This document shows positions 1-10,600 of a stretch of DNA of 64,000 bases, piece by piece. The stretch lies in assembly GCA_006937955.1 (NCBI GenBank), contig SSNP01000147.1:227440-291439 (forward strand), given 5' to 3'. The stretch is from Pachypanchax playfairii. Lineage: Eukaryota > Chordata > Actinopteri > Cyprinodontiformes > Aplocheilidae. Numbering within the stretch: the stretch's first letter is position 1; each line of letters starts with the position of its first letter. The translations under genes were made by a program, and so were the position numbers. The notes beneath the pieces were generated by a model, which saw only the letters and a list, made by a program, of their open reading frames with translations, searched no databases and was not told the DNA's origin.

Positions 1-114
1 CCCTCACGCCGCTAGTACCGGGCTCCCCGCCCCTGCTGTTGCAGTTGGATCATTGCTTTCCGGCTCGACCGGCCTGGCAATCCCTGCCCGCGTGAGCGCG
101 TCCTGCAGGCCGTC

Positions 115-1105
115 GTGTTGGAGGATACCCCCCTGGTTGCTTCGAGATGCCGTGCGAGTCAGCGTTCATCTCCAGCTGAGTGCGCACAACCGATACGTTT
201 TGCTCTTCTCAACACGCGTTCCATCGCGAACAAGGCGCATTTTCTGAGTGACTTATTCTCAAGCGAGTGCCTGGATTTTATGGCCCTGACTGAGACTTGG
301 ACAGGAGTTTATTCATCTGAATGAGGTCTGTCCTGCAAACTGCTCTGCGGTCGGGACACCGCGGATTGCTCGGCGTGGAGGTGGTCTGGCCCTCATTTAC
401 AAGGACAACTTTCCGTGCAGACAAATGAAGCCGGAGCCCTATAAGTCTTTTGAGCTTCAGTTGACTAAGGTGGGAAATACTCAATCTTTTTATTGTGTTC
501 TTATCTACAGACCCCCTGGTCCTGCACGTGAGTTTCTTAGTGAGTTTTCTGACTTTTTATCCTCGATAATTAAATTGGACAGAGTGCTGATTCTTGGGGA
601 CTTTAATCTTCACATAAATGACTCCTCTTGTCCTGCTGCATCTGAGTTTTTAGCACTCACTGACTCATTTCTTTTTAAGCAGCATGTGACTGGTCCAACA
701 CATAAAAAAGGCCACACTTTAGATTTAGTTTTCTCCTTTGGCCTGGAAATTGATTGTCTAAATGTGGTGGATGTTCATGTGTCTGACCATTATTCTGTGT
801 ACTTTAATGTGTCTTTTAAAGTGGATATTTACACTGAAGATAGGGTCTGTCAGAAGCGTTTTATAAACCAATCTGCTGTTACTCAATTTTCTGAAAAATT
901 TCAGCCTTGTCTTGATGATGTTCATGATGCAGAAACATATATGAATCGCTTTAATGACCAGTGTGAGTCAGTGCTGGACATGGTGGCACCAGTAAAGCGA
1001 AAAATTGTTTTGTCTAAAAAGTCCCAGCTGTGGCTAAATGAAGAGATTGCCTCATTCAGGAGATCTTGTCGAAAAGTGGAGCGCCTATTTAAATCCACAG
1101 GTTAA
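115..1105 (+). pseudogene. LINE ORF2 N-terminal part: AP-like endonuclease, broken
   Basis: This encodes the apurinic/apyrimidinic-type endonuclease that nicks target DNA for target-primed reverse transcription. The N-terminal motif LLNTRSIANK and the catalytic glutamate in LTETW are in the frame that ends with a stop at 322-324. The rest (RGGGLALIYKD, the GDFNLHI motif, then SDHYSVYF) is in the next frame from about 350 onward. A frameshift therefore lies between about 320 and 370. The second frame closes at a TAA at 1103-1105, which is in phase with the downstream reverse-transcriptase frame starting at 1115, so it is a single internal stop. All expected endonuclease signature blocks are visible, only split. 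Confidence 0.85.
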
Positions 1106-1114
1106 GTCCATAGG

Positions 1115-2962
1115 TTGCAGTTAAAGGAGATGACTGCATCCTTAAATGATATGATCAAGCATGCTAGGTCTACCTACTTTGCTAACCTTGTAAATATGAA
1201 TAAGCGAAACCCCAAAGTAGTTTTTGATACAATTCAGAGAATTGTGTCACCTCCGGCTACTCCTGTGCCTATTTTCACCATTGATGACTGTAATAAGTTT
1301 CTAGGATATTTTGTGACAAAGGTAGAAGAGATCAGACAAAATGTAAATCCGTTTAATGCGAGCATGTCCTGTGTCTCTTCTTTTACTTGCTTCTGGTCTG
1401 TGTTTTCTCTCGTGACTTTGGAGGATGTTATGGTGTTACTGAGGAAAATGAAACCCTCGTCTTGTCCTTTTGATGTATTACCTACAACTCTGTTTTACAA
1501 AGTCACTGATGTTGTTGCTCCATATGTTGTAAGCATCATCAATGTTTCCCTTTCTACTGGGTTGGTTTCGAGCTTTTTTAAACAAGCAGCCATAAGTCCA
1601 ATTTTAAAGGAACCCAACTTGGACCCAGCGGAGCCTGGTAATTATCGGCCCATATCAAAATTGCCCTTTCTCTCCAAAGTCCTAGAGAAAGTCGTCGCGC
1701 AGCAGCTCACTGCATTTTTGGACCAAAATGAAATGTTGGACAAATTCCAGTCTGGCTTTTGTAAGATGCACTCTACTGAGACTGCGCTGTTAAGAGTGTC
1801 TAGTGACATTCGGATGGCCGCTGACTCTGGTCAGTATTCAGTTTTGGTCCTATTGGACTTATCTGCAGCCTTTGATACTGTGGATCATAAACTTTTGTTA
1901 CAGAGATTGAACACTGACTTTGGTATTTCCGGAACAGTCTTAGAGTGGTTTTCTTCTTATTTGACTAATCGTACTTTCTCTGTGTGTGCGAATAACATTA
2001 TGTCTGCAGCCACCCCATTGTTGTATGGTGTTCCGCAAGGGTCAGTCTTGGGTCCGATTTTGTTTTTATTATGCATCAGCCCTCTCGGCAAAATCATCAG
2101 CCATTTTAAACATGTGTCCTATCACCTCTACGCTGATGACATTCAATTGTATGTTTCTTTTAAAGAGTCAGAGCTGCATAAACTGTCAGAGTTAACGGAC
2201 TGTCTGTCGAGTGTGAAAACCTGGCTCACAGAAAACTGCCTTCAGTTAAACTCTGATAAGACGGAGACTTTGATAATTGCTCCGGAGCAGAAAATCTCTT
2301 TTATTGTGAGTCACCTTGGTTCTTTGGGCTCTTCTGTCCAGTCGAGCATCAGAAATCTTGGTGTTTGGTTTGACCAGTCTCTGTCTCTGGACAAACATTC
2401 AAGACTTTTGGTCAAAAATTGTTTTTATCATCTAAGAAATATTGCAAAATTGAAGACTGTTTTATCTAACACTGACTTGGAGTTGGTGATTCATGCTTTT
2501 ATTTCTTCTCGTTTAGATTATTGTAATTCTCTTTTTACATGTTTTAACAAAAATGCTCTTGATCGTCTTCAGCGAGTCCAAAATGCTGCTGCAAGACTTT
2601 TAACCGGGTCCAGCAGGTGGTCACATATCACGCCAGTGTTGTCTTCTCTGCACTGGCTTCCCATTAAATTTCGAATTGATTTTAAAATTCTCGTTTTGAC
2701 CTTCAGAGCCTTGCATGGGCAGGCTCCAAAATATATTTGTGATCTCCTTCACTCGTACATATCTGGTCGCTCGCTCCGATCTTCAGACCAGAACCTCCTC
2801 ATGGTTCCAAGAACTCGCTTTAAAACCAGAGGAGATGGATCCTTTCAGGCCGTGGCTCCTAAACTGTGGAATGCCCTACCTTTGCCCCTTCGTGAGACTG
2901 ACACTGTTGATTCTTTTAAAAGGCAGCTGAAGACACTTTTATTTGGGCGAGCTTTTGGTTGA
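1115..2962 (+). pseudogene. LINE ORF2 C-terminal part: reverse transcriptase
   Basis: An open stretch of 615 codons encodes the reverse transcriptase and C-terminal domain of an L2-like LINE. In order, the blocks are NYRPISKLPF (about residue 177), the metal-binding block LLDLSAAFDTVDH (about 245), GVPQGSVLGP (about 305), the catalytic YADD (about 340), then LDYCNSLF, LQRVQNAAARLLTG, SLHWLP and the WNALPLPLRE end block. It is in the same frame as the endonuclease part upstream and is separated from it only by the TAA at 1103-1105. The methionine at 1115 is unlikely to be a natural start. The ORF ends 140 bp before the microsatellite tail, which is normal for this family. No other break is visible. 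Confidence 0.88.
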
Positions 2963-3249
2963 CTGGACTTTTGGTGTGATTATTATTCTTTTTATCTTTT
3001 TACTGTTTATGCTGTTTTATTGAATTAATTGTGAAGCACTTTGTGATTTTCTATCTGTGAAAGGTGCTATATAAATAAAGTTTCTTCTTCTTATTATTAT
3101 TATAAATAGATCAATATGATGATCAATTATCAGATCATTAACTAACAGAGATTTAGATGAAAGAGATCTAACATTCAGTAAACCACATCTAATGGTTTTA
3201 TTTACAGGTTACTAATATTAATATACTAATTAAGAGCTTTATATGATTT

Positions 3250-4127
3250 ATATTATCTGATATTTTAATAGTCGCGAGCCATTTAATTGTGTAAAAGAAA
3301 ATATTCTGAAATTTGATTTTAAACTAACCAGATATTTTAGGATGTTTTTTACAGTAATACAGTAATACAGTACAGTAATCCCAGGTACAGTAATAATATT
3401 AGTAACTGTGTTTATTTTAATCAGATTTTTATTATTTATTTTTCTAGAACAAAATATTTGTTTATTTAATTTGAACCGTGGTTGAGCAGACACCGTCTCT
3501 ATAGGAAAGTGGGAGGGTAACGTCAGAGAAGCTGCAGAGAGGTGTGTAAGACTACAACTCTGCTTCCTGGACTGGACCCTGGATTGTCACGGTTTTGGAA
3601 AAGTAATAAATTCAGCCATATTTCTAGAAAGGAGAGCTGCATCATCCAAAGTAGGATGGATGCCGTCTCTCCGAATCAGTCCAGGTTTTCCCCAAAACGT
3701 CTGCCAATTATCGATAAAGCCCACGTTGTTATCGGGACACCACCTAGACAACCAGCGACGAAATGAAGACATACGACTAAACATGTCATCGTTTCTCAGA
3801 TTAGGGAGGGGACCAGAGAAGATTACGGAGTCCGACATTGTTTTTGCAGTTACACACCGAAGCAACATTAATCTTAGTGACCTCCGATTGGCGTAACCGG
3901 GTGTCGTTACTGCCGACATGAATAACAATCTTACTGTATTTACGCTTATCCTTAGCCAGCAGTTTCAGGTAGCCTTCTATGTCGCCAGCTCTGGCCCCCG
4001 GAAGGCATTTGACTATGGTCGCTGGTGTCTCTAATGCCACGTTTCGGACTATGGAGCTGCCAATAACCAGAGTAGGTGTTCCAGCGTTCCAAACAAAGAT
4101 CGTCTTCCTGAGAAGATGACTTACTCA
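3250..4127 (-). pseudogene. L2/CR1-like ORF1 with SGNH-esterase domain, reverse-oriented fragment
   Basis: On the reverse strand, reading down from 4127, an esterase-like ORF1 fragment is visible. It shows CLPGARAGDIEGYL, then HVGSNDTRLRQSEV (the conserved GxND block of SGNH hydrolases), then VIFSGPLPN and the catalytic-triad-like DGIHP near its C-terminus. The first two blocks are in one frame (4040-3801) and the last two in another (3928-3587), so a frameshift lies near 3840-3850. Further down, near 3490-3400, the text resembles the link between ORF1 and ORF2, then decays into AT-rich sequence by about 3250. Esterase domains in ORF1 are known for CR1/L2-type LINEs and are thought to act at membranes or in RNP formation. 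The 5' side is interrupted by the MITE at 4128. Confidence 0.75.
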
Positions 4128-4767
4128 TGCCCCTTTTCCACCGCCAAATCGGCACGGCGCGCTTGAGAGCGGTACAGTATAGCGCAGATCAACTCGCTTG
4201 AGGTGGTGGAAACATAAAGCGGGAATATGGGCGTGCCCCATCTGGCTATGAAAAATGGCGCGCAAAAGTCTTTGTCCACAACGTCACAGCGCGTGAAACA
4301 ACAACAACAATGGCGGATATACGTGTGTTTTTGTACTTTGCACTCTGTCTGTGGTTCATTTTGGTTGGTTTGATTTTTGGTTCTTGTGGAGGAAGTTGCC
4401 ATTGTCCAAAGTCAATTGTATTTTAAAATAAAATATTTGTATGGTTGCTGGGAGTTTTTTTTAAAGACTTTTGCGGGAGCGCTTCTATATCACACCACGT
4501 GAACACCACACACAGCCAGGCCAATCAGGGGCTACCACTATGTAGGTAGTCGTGTCACTGGTAGCAGTTTTACTGGACCAATCAGTAGACAGGTGGGCGT
4601 GTGGGCCCGCTTTGGGCCTCTTCGGACCACCGAGGAGGTGGTCTGAAAAAAGAGGCCGGGTTGGCGCGGAATGACGCGGTTAAGACCCGAGAAAGGCAGT
4701 GGAAAGGGGTCCGCAAGGGGCTAAAGTGAACCGAGCCGCACCGTGTTCTGTCGGTGGAAAGGCGGCA
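4128..4767. mobile_element. Harbinger-like MITE, copy 1
   Basis: A 640-bp non-autonomous DNA transposon. It starts TGCCCCTTTTCCACCG and ends with the imperfect inverse, CGGTGGAAAGGCGGCA. It is flanked by TCA on both sides (4125-4127 and 4768-4770), a 3-bp target duplication as made by PIF/Harbinger transposases. It is inverted relative to copies 2 and 3. Inside are a short ORF on each strand and a poly(A)-signal-like AATAAA near 4425. The insertion splits the reverse L2-like ORF1 fragment. It carries no transposase. Confidence 0.75.
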
Positions 4768-5039
4768 TCACTACAGTCACTCACAGAACTTGACACAACT
4801 CTTTTTCCCACGTACTTTGTAATAATTTCTTACCTTTCAAGCAAAAATGACGCCAACTGCAGGTCTTTTCTCATACCGAGATTCTCTCAGCATTTTCCAC
4901 TTCTCAAATGCCGAACTGATCTTTATGTCCGTCGATCCAACTCAAGTTTTACCCTTTTTGTCACGCTGGAAAAAACTCTTGGCTCCTTTTTCAGATAAAG
5001 GCAACAGCGCTTGCCAGCGACATGAACATTACCGGATTT

Positions 5040-5915
5040 AAAGGTGGTCCTTCTTGGTGTTTTTGTTTCATGAAAAGATGCAATCTTTCCATCCGCACGC
5101 GGGCTACTGTCTCGCAGCAACTGCCGGGCTTATTGTAAAAACACAATCACCCAAAAGAAGCACATAATTAACATGGATGAGGTTCCACTCACCTTCGAGA
5201 TTCCTGTGAACCGCACAGTGGAGAAAACTGGGACCAGTACGGCGAATATACACACCACAGGGAACGAGAGGTCGTCCTTCACCGTAGTTCTGGCATGCCA
5301 TGCAAATGGTCAAAAACTTCCACCCATGGTTGTTTTCAAAAGGAAGACCATGCCAAAAGAAAACTTTCCAGCAGGGGTCGTGATTAAAGTTAACCTGAAA
5401 GGATTGGATGGATGAAGAAAAGATGAGTGAGTGGCTGAGAGAAATTTATGTGAAGAGACCGGGTGGCTTTTTTAACACTGCTCCGTCCTTATTGGTATAT
5501 GACTCCATGCCCGCCCATATTACCGATGGTGTTAAAAAACAAGTGAAGCACACTAATTCGGTGCTTGCCGTCATTCCGGGTGGACTGACTCTAGACCTCC
5601 AGCCACTGGATATTGGTGTGAACAGAGCTTTCAAAGGGAGACTGACAACGGGAGCGGTGGATGACCAAAAGTGAGCACACGTTCACCAAGACGGGGAGAT
5701 ATGCGCAGCGCGACATACGCCACTATCACCAAATGGATCGTGGATGCCTGGGCTGATATATCAGTCTCAACTGTGGTCTGAGCTTTCCAAAAGGCAGGAA
5801 TTATCAGTGAACAGCCAGGCAACAGCAGCGACACTGACTCTGATAATGACGAGTGTGACCTGACGGAACCCAGACCGCTGAATGCCGTACTCGCCCAGCT
5901 GTTAAACTCAGACAC
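5040..5915 (+). pseudogene. pogo/Tigger DDE transposase remnant
   Basis: This is the catalytic core of a pogo-family (DDE_1) transposase. Visible blocks are GFKGGPSW near 5035, the first catalytic Asp in NMDEVPLTFEIP (5170), KLPPMVVFKRK (5310), WLREIYVKRPGG (5430), the second Asp in LLVYDSMPAH (5490), and LDLQPLDIGVNRAFK (5595) with the third acidic position. The frame changes near 5405, where one ORF ends at a TGA and the next begins a few bases earlier, and again near 5670. An acidic serine/aspartate-rich tail (SDTDSDNDE) follows around 5825. The N-terminal CENP-B-like DNA-binding domain is missing. The enzyme would have excised and inserted the transposon at TA. This copy cannot. Confidence 0.8.
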
Positions 5916-6570
5916 TTAAGACGAATAGTTTGAGGGATTTGAGGATGACGAACTGAACTGAGAAAGTGAGTTTTACGTGTTTACGACTGAAGTTATTGTA
6001 AATATGGACACGTTTGAACGACATTGATTTATTGTTATTGCTTTGCACTATTTCGAGAGTTACGGTACTGCATTTTGAGTGCACCCACGTTTGATTCACT
6101 GTAGCAGGATAAGTTTATTTCTTTTCCCTGATTCAATAAACACGTGAAAGTTCCTCTTCACATTTGTGAATGCTCTAACTACTGTGCGCTGGTTTGTACC
6201 GGCAAGTTATTACAGTAATGATGAATTTGACTTGACAGAACCGGGACCGCTGAATTCCGTACTCACCCAGCTATTAAACTCGGGCACTGTAGACAAAGAA
6301 TTTGAGGATGATGAACTGAATTTAAAAAAGTGAGCTTTACGTGCTTATAATTGAAGATATTGTGAATATGAACATTAACGTTTGAACGTCGTTGATTTAT
6401 TGTCATTACTTTGCATTATTTTGAGTTACGGTACTGTATTTTTATTGCACCTATGTTTGATTCACCGTAGTGGGATACGTTTATTTCTTTTCCCTGATTA
6501 AATAAACATGTAAAAGTTCCTCTTCACGTTTGTGAATGCACCAAAAACGCTGGTTTGTATTTTATTACGG
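5846..6570 (+). repeat. Tandem duplication of the Tigger 3' region (unit about 370 bp)
   Basis: The stretch from about 5846 (the coding tail reading LTEPRPLNAVL, then 3' UTR) to about 6220 is repeated from about 6221 to 6570 with many substitutions. Both copies contain the same order: PLN-VL-QLLNS coding text, 'tttgattcac', 'tttatttcttttccctgatt', then a poly(A)-like AATAAACA and 'gttcctcttcac'. The divergence suggests an old duplication. Confidence 0.75.
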
Positions 6571-6780
6571 TAATAAAGTTTGATTGACTGACTTATCTGA
6601 CTTTTGTTGACATTCCCTTTAGCGCAGCTTCATCTAGTGGATGCATGCGACCCCAGCAACTACTATTCCATGTGCCTTATAATGTGGTGCGCCCTATATA
6701 TGAACAAAGTTTTAAAATAAGCCATTCATTGAAGGTGCGCCTTATAATCTGATGCGCCTTATAGTGCAGAAAATACGGTA

Positions 6781-6989
6781 GGTCATAAACTTCTTTTTAG
6801 AAATAAATGCGGCTTAACAATGAGGTCAAGGATTACGAGTATCTTTCTGTAATGAATCCCACTGAAAGCTTAGAAATAATGTTACATTATTATAAAAAAT
6901 ACTTTGAATATTTATCTTAAGACAGTAAACCTGGGAGTAAAGGACTTTTGGGAGAATTAAGAACATATGCTTCACAAGTCTAACTAACT
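6781..6989. other. Unassigned AT-rich spacer
   Basis: I see no gene, repeat unit or terminus here. It separates the Tigger end from the MITE-like sequence that follows. Confidence 0.5.
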
Positions 6990-7690
6990 AAAGGTGTATT
7001 CAGACCTGCACTGTTTGGTCCACTTTAAGCAGACCAGAGTTCACTTGGAGTGCAGGTCCGCACCTTCCATGCAGGTCTGAATGCACACAAATGAACTCTG
7101 GTGCGGATCAAAGAACCGGACCGAGACCCACTTTTTCAGATGGTCTCAGTTCACTTCCAAACGATCTCAGGTGCAGATCGCTTCAGGTCTGAATAAGAAC
7201 CAGTCTCGATCCGAAGCAATTATGCGCCTTTCTGCCTCCACCGGGTGCGTTACCATGGCAATGCATTTTTTTTCCAACCTCAGCAGCGCGTTAATCAGCG
7301 ACTCACAGCAAGGCCACAGTCCGGGGACACAAGGTGAAATTATTAATTAATAATATTTCCAGTAAGTCCTGCTTAATTTCAATAAACAGCTTATTTTATT
7401 AGATATCATCACAGATATTATCTGTGCGCCCCACGCTGTGTTGATGCGTGGAGCAGCAACGCAACAGCAGGAAACAAGCCGTGGCAGTGGGGGAAAGAGT
7501 TTTTAATATAGTCAGTACATGAACAGACTGCCATTTAAATGATTGTTTTCCATTGTCACGGTTTAATCCTGCTTTTCACCGCTGGAACACAGACACAGGT
7601 GGGAGTGCAGAGAACTTCTCCCCCAAATGAGCTGTGCAGCAGGTGAATCTCTCCTGGTGGGAAGCGATGAGATCAGGGAAAACCTGCACC
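6990..7690. mobile_element. Probable MITE-like repeat, left part, interrupted by the LINE
   Basis: The text from 'ggtgtattcagacctgcac' with TTTGGTCC motifs resembles termini of fish hAT-type non-autonomous transposons. The internal part is GC-rich around 7130-7330 and contains several 'aggtctga' inversions. The probable other end (TTTGGTCCGGA-like, 11290-11340) lies beyond the LINE, which suggests insertion of the LINE into this repeat. I could not match the two ends cleanly, so both the family and the left boundary are tentative. Confidence 0.35.
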
Positions 7691-10600
7691 TCTGCTAATG
7701 CTTCTGGGGATTATGCAAGTTACATGCAAGATGGCGGCGCGCAAGAGTGCAGCGGCTTTTCGCTCTCCAGTCTGGTGCTTTATTTATGTACTTGTTTTGT
7801 GGATTTTTAGAGACCTATGTAAGGCAAATTTTACACACAGTCGACAGGATCTGATCAACACTGGTCTAAGGTACAGTTTATCCATCACCGCTGAATTTAA
7901 TCATCAAAACAACATACCGGAGGACATTTGGAGACCACCAGGATCTCCATGGATTGTCAGCCCACCCGGCAAGCGACGAAGGCGGCGGAGAGAGAGGAGG
8001 CAAAAGCGAGGATGCCGATCTGGCGCAGCTGCTAAGCTACGTAAACAACCGCACAGACCTCCGCTCCCGAGCATCTTCCTGACCAACGCCAGATCCATCA
8101 CCCACAAAATGGACGAATTAGAATTACAACTGGCAGCAAACAGCTTCGTCCGGAACTGTAGCGTTATTTTCATCACGGAAACGTGGCTTCACCCGCTGAT
8201 TCCCGACGCTGCAGTTTCCCTAGCGGGCCGCACGCTTCACCGGCACGACAGAACTAAAGAGTCCGGTAAGAGCAGAGGAGGGGGACTTTGTGTTTATGTG
8301 CATAATGACTGGTGCTGTAACAGCAGGATTGTTGACTCTCACTGCTCTCCTGATGTAGAGATGTTGGTAGTCTCATGCAGACCCTTCTATTTACCAAGAG
8401 AGCTAACGGTAGTCATTGTGATAGCTGTTTACATCCCACCAGTTGCTAACGTTAGCACAGCACTTAGCCTACTGCTCACAGCTGTAAACAAACAACTGCT
8501 TGCCCACCCAAATGGAGTCTGTATTGTTGCCGGTGACTTCAATCAAGCGTGTTTAAAGACTGTCCTCCCCAATTTCGCCCAGTATGTGAAGTGTGCCACC
8601 AGAGGGGACAAAACCCTGGATCATGTTTACTGCAACCTTAAACATGCATACAGGGCCACCCCCCTCCCCCACCTGGCTGGATCCGACCATCTCTGCCTGT
8701 CTCTCACCCCCACATACACCCCCCTCCGGAGGCAAACAAAGCCACAAACAAAGACAATCACCACCTGGCCTGAGGACGCTCTGCCTCAGCTACAGGCCTG
8801 TTTCTCAGAGACTATTTGGGAAGTATTTGAGAACCACAACCTCCAGGAATACACAGACACAGTGCTCTGCTATATCAAAAACTGTATGGACACTGTCACT
8901 ATCAATAAACGGATTCGGGTTTTCCCCAACCAGAAACCCTGGATGACCAGCGACACCCAGGCACTCCTCAAACGCCGTAACGCCACCTTCAAGTCAGGCG
9001 ACAAGCAACAGTACAGTGCTGCTCGAGCTGACCTGAGGAGAGGCATCAAAGAGGCCAAGGCAGCCTACAAAAGGAAAATAGAGGACCATTTCAATGACAA
9101 TAACCCCAAGAGGATGTGGCAGGGAATCCAACACATCACAAACTACAATGACAATAACCAGGCGCCTGGGAACACAGATGCCTCGCTGGCAGAGAAACTC
9201 AACCACTTCTTTGCTCGCTTTGAGGCTGACAAACCAGCTCCAGCCTCATCACGCTCACCACCCCCCACCAGCACGCTAACACTTCAGGAGCATGAAGTGA
9301 GACGCGTGCTGAGGACTGTAAACACCAGGAAGGCTGCCGGCCCAGATGGTGTACCTGGAAAGGTACTTCAGGCCTGTGCTGACCAGCTGACTAGTGTCTT
9401 CACACGGATCTTCAACTGCTCCCTGCAACAGTCCATCATCCCCTCCTGCCTGAAGTCCGCCACTATCATCCCGGTCCCAAAAAAGCCAACCACAGACAGT
9501 CTGAATGATTACAGGCCTGTTGCACTTACGCCTGTGATCATGAAGTGCTTCGAAAGGTTGGTTGCATTCCACATCAGGGACTCACTTCCCCCCTCGGTCG
9601 ACCCGCACCAGTTTGCCTACAGAGCAAACCGGTCCACTGATGACGCCATATCCATCGCTCTTCACACTGCACTGAGCCACCTGGAACACCAGGACAACTA
9701 TGTGAGGATGCTCTTCATCGATTACAGCTCTGCCTTTAATACCATCATCCCTGGTATCTTGGCTGAGAAACTCTCCCTCCTTGGACTGTCCCCTTCCATC
9801 TGCTGCTGGATTACAGACTTCCTGACGAACCGTCCACAGACTGTCAGACTGGGTCCCCACCTCTCCTCCTCCATCACCCTTAATACTGGCTCCCCCCAGG
9901 GTTGTGTACTGAGTCCTCTCCTGTACTCACTGTACACACATGACTGCACACCATCTCATCTCTCCAACGCCATCATTAAATTTGCTGATGATACCACCGT
10001 GGTCGGGCTCATCTCAGGCGGAGATGAGCTGGCCTACAGAGAGGAGGTGGAAAAACTCTGGGCGTGGTGTTCAGTAAACAACCTCACACTGAACACCACA
10101 AAAACAAAAGAACTCATCCTGGACTTCAGGAAACGCAGCAGGGACCCTGCCCCACTCCTCATCAATGGAGAATGTGTGGAGAGGGTCCACTCCTTTAAGT
10201 TCCTGGGAGTCCACATCACCAGCAACCTCTCCTGGACTGTCCACACCACGGCGGTGGTGAAGAAGGCCCAGCAGCGACTCCACTTCCTGAGGGTGCTCAG
10301 GAGGAACCACCTGGACACAAAGCTGCTGGTGACCTTCTACAGAGCCACCGTGGAAAGCATCATGGCGTACTGCATCACAGTGTGGTACGCCGGGTGTACA
10401 GCAGCAGACAGGAAAGCCCTGCAGAGAGTGATCAACACAGCCCAAAAGATCACTGGCTGCTCTCTGCTCTCACTGGAGGACCTAGCCAGCTCTCGCTACC
10501 TCAGCAGAGCTGGTAACATCATTAAGGACTCCTCCCACCCCGGCCATCACCTGTTCAACCTCCTGCCCTCGGGCAGGAGGTACAGGTCCCACAAAACACG

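Larger units (their letters stand above)
1..3105 (+). mobile_element. L2-like non-LTR retrotransposon, 5'-truncated by the window
   Basis: A LINE in forward orientation runs from the window edge through an endonuclease and a reverse transcriptase to a typical 3' end. The 3' untranslated region carries the stem-like text around a 'gtgaagcactttgtg' core, then 'gctatataaataaag' and a TTC/TTA microsatellite tail, as in L2/CR1-type LINEs. Bases 1-200 would be the ORF1/ORF2 junction, but I could not identify a domain there. The coding part carries at least one frameshift and one in-frame stop, so this copy is dead unless those are assembly errors. Family assignment (L2 clade) is from motif wording and the C-terminal domain. 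CR1 is the alternative. Confidence 0.85.
5020..6778 (+). mobile_element. pogo/Tigger-type DNA transposon, 5'-truncated
   Basis: A decayed Tigger-like element. The right end reads GATGCGCCTTATAGTGCAG, then AAAATACGG followed by TA at 6779-6780. These are the GCGCCTTATA-rich subterminal and terminal sequences common to vertebrate Tigger elements, with a TA target site. The matching left terminus is absent. The left boundary is uncertain: 4771-5020 has no recognisable origin and could be residual L2 or the Tigger 5' part. It contains a broken transposase gene and a tandem duplication of its own 3' part. Confidence 0.75.

Noticed and set aside
3587..4040. Host GDSL/SGNH esterase gene
   Set aside because: The wording and position fit LINE ORF1. 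It is frame-broken and lacks an N-terminal signal peptide.
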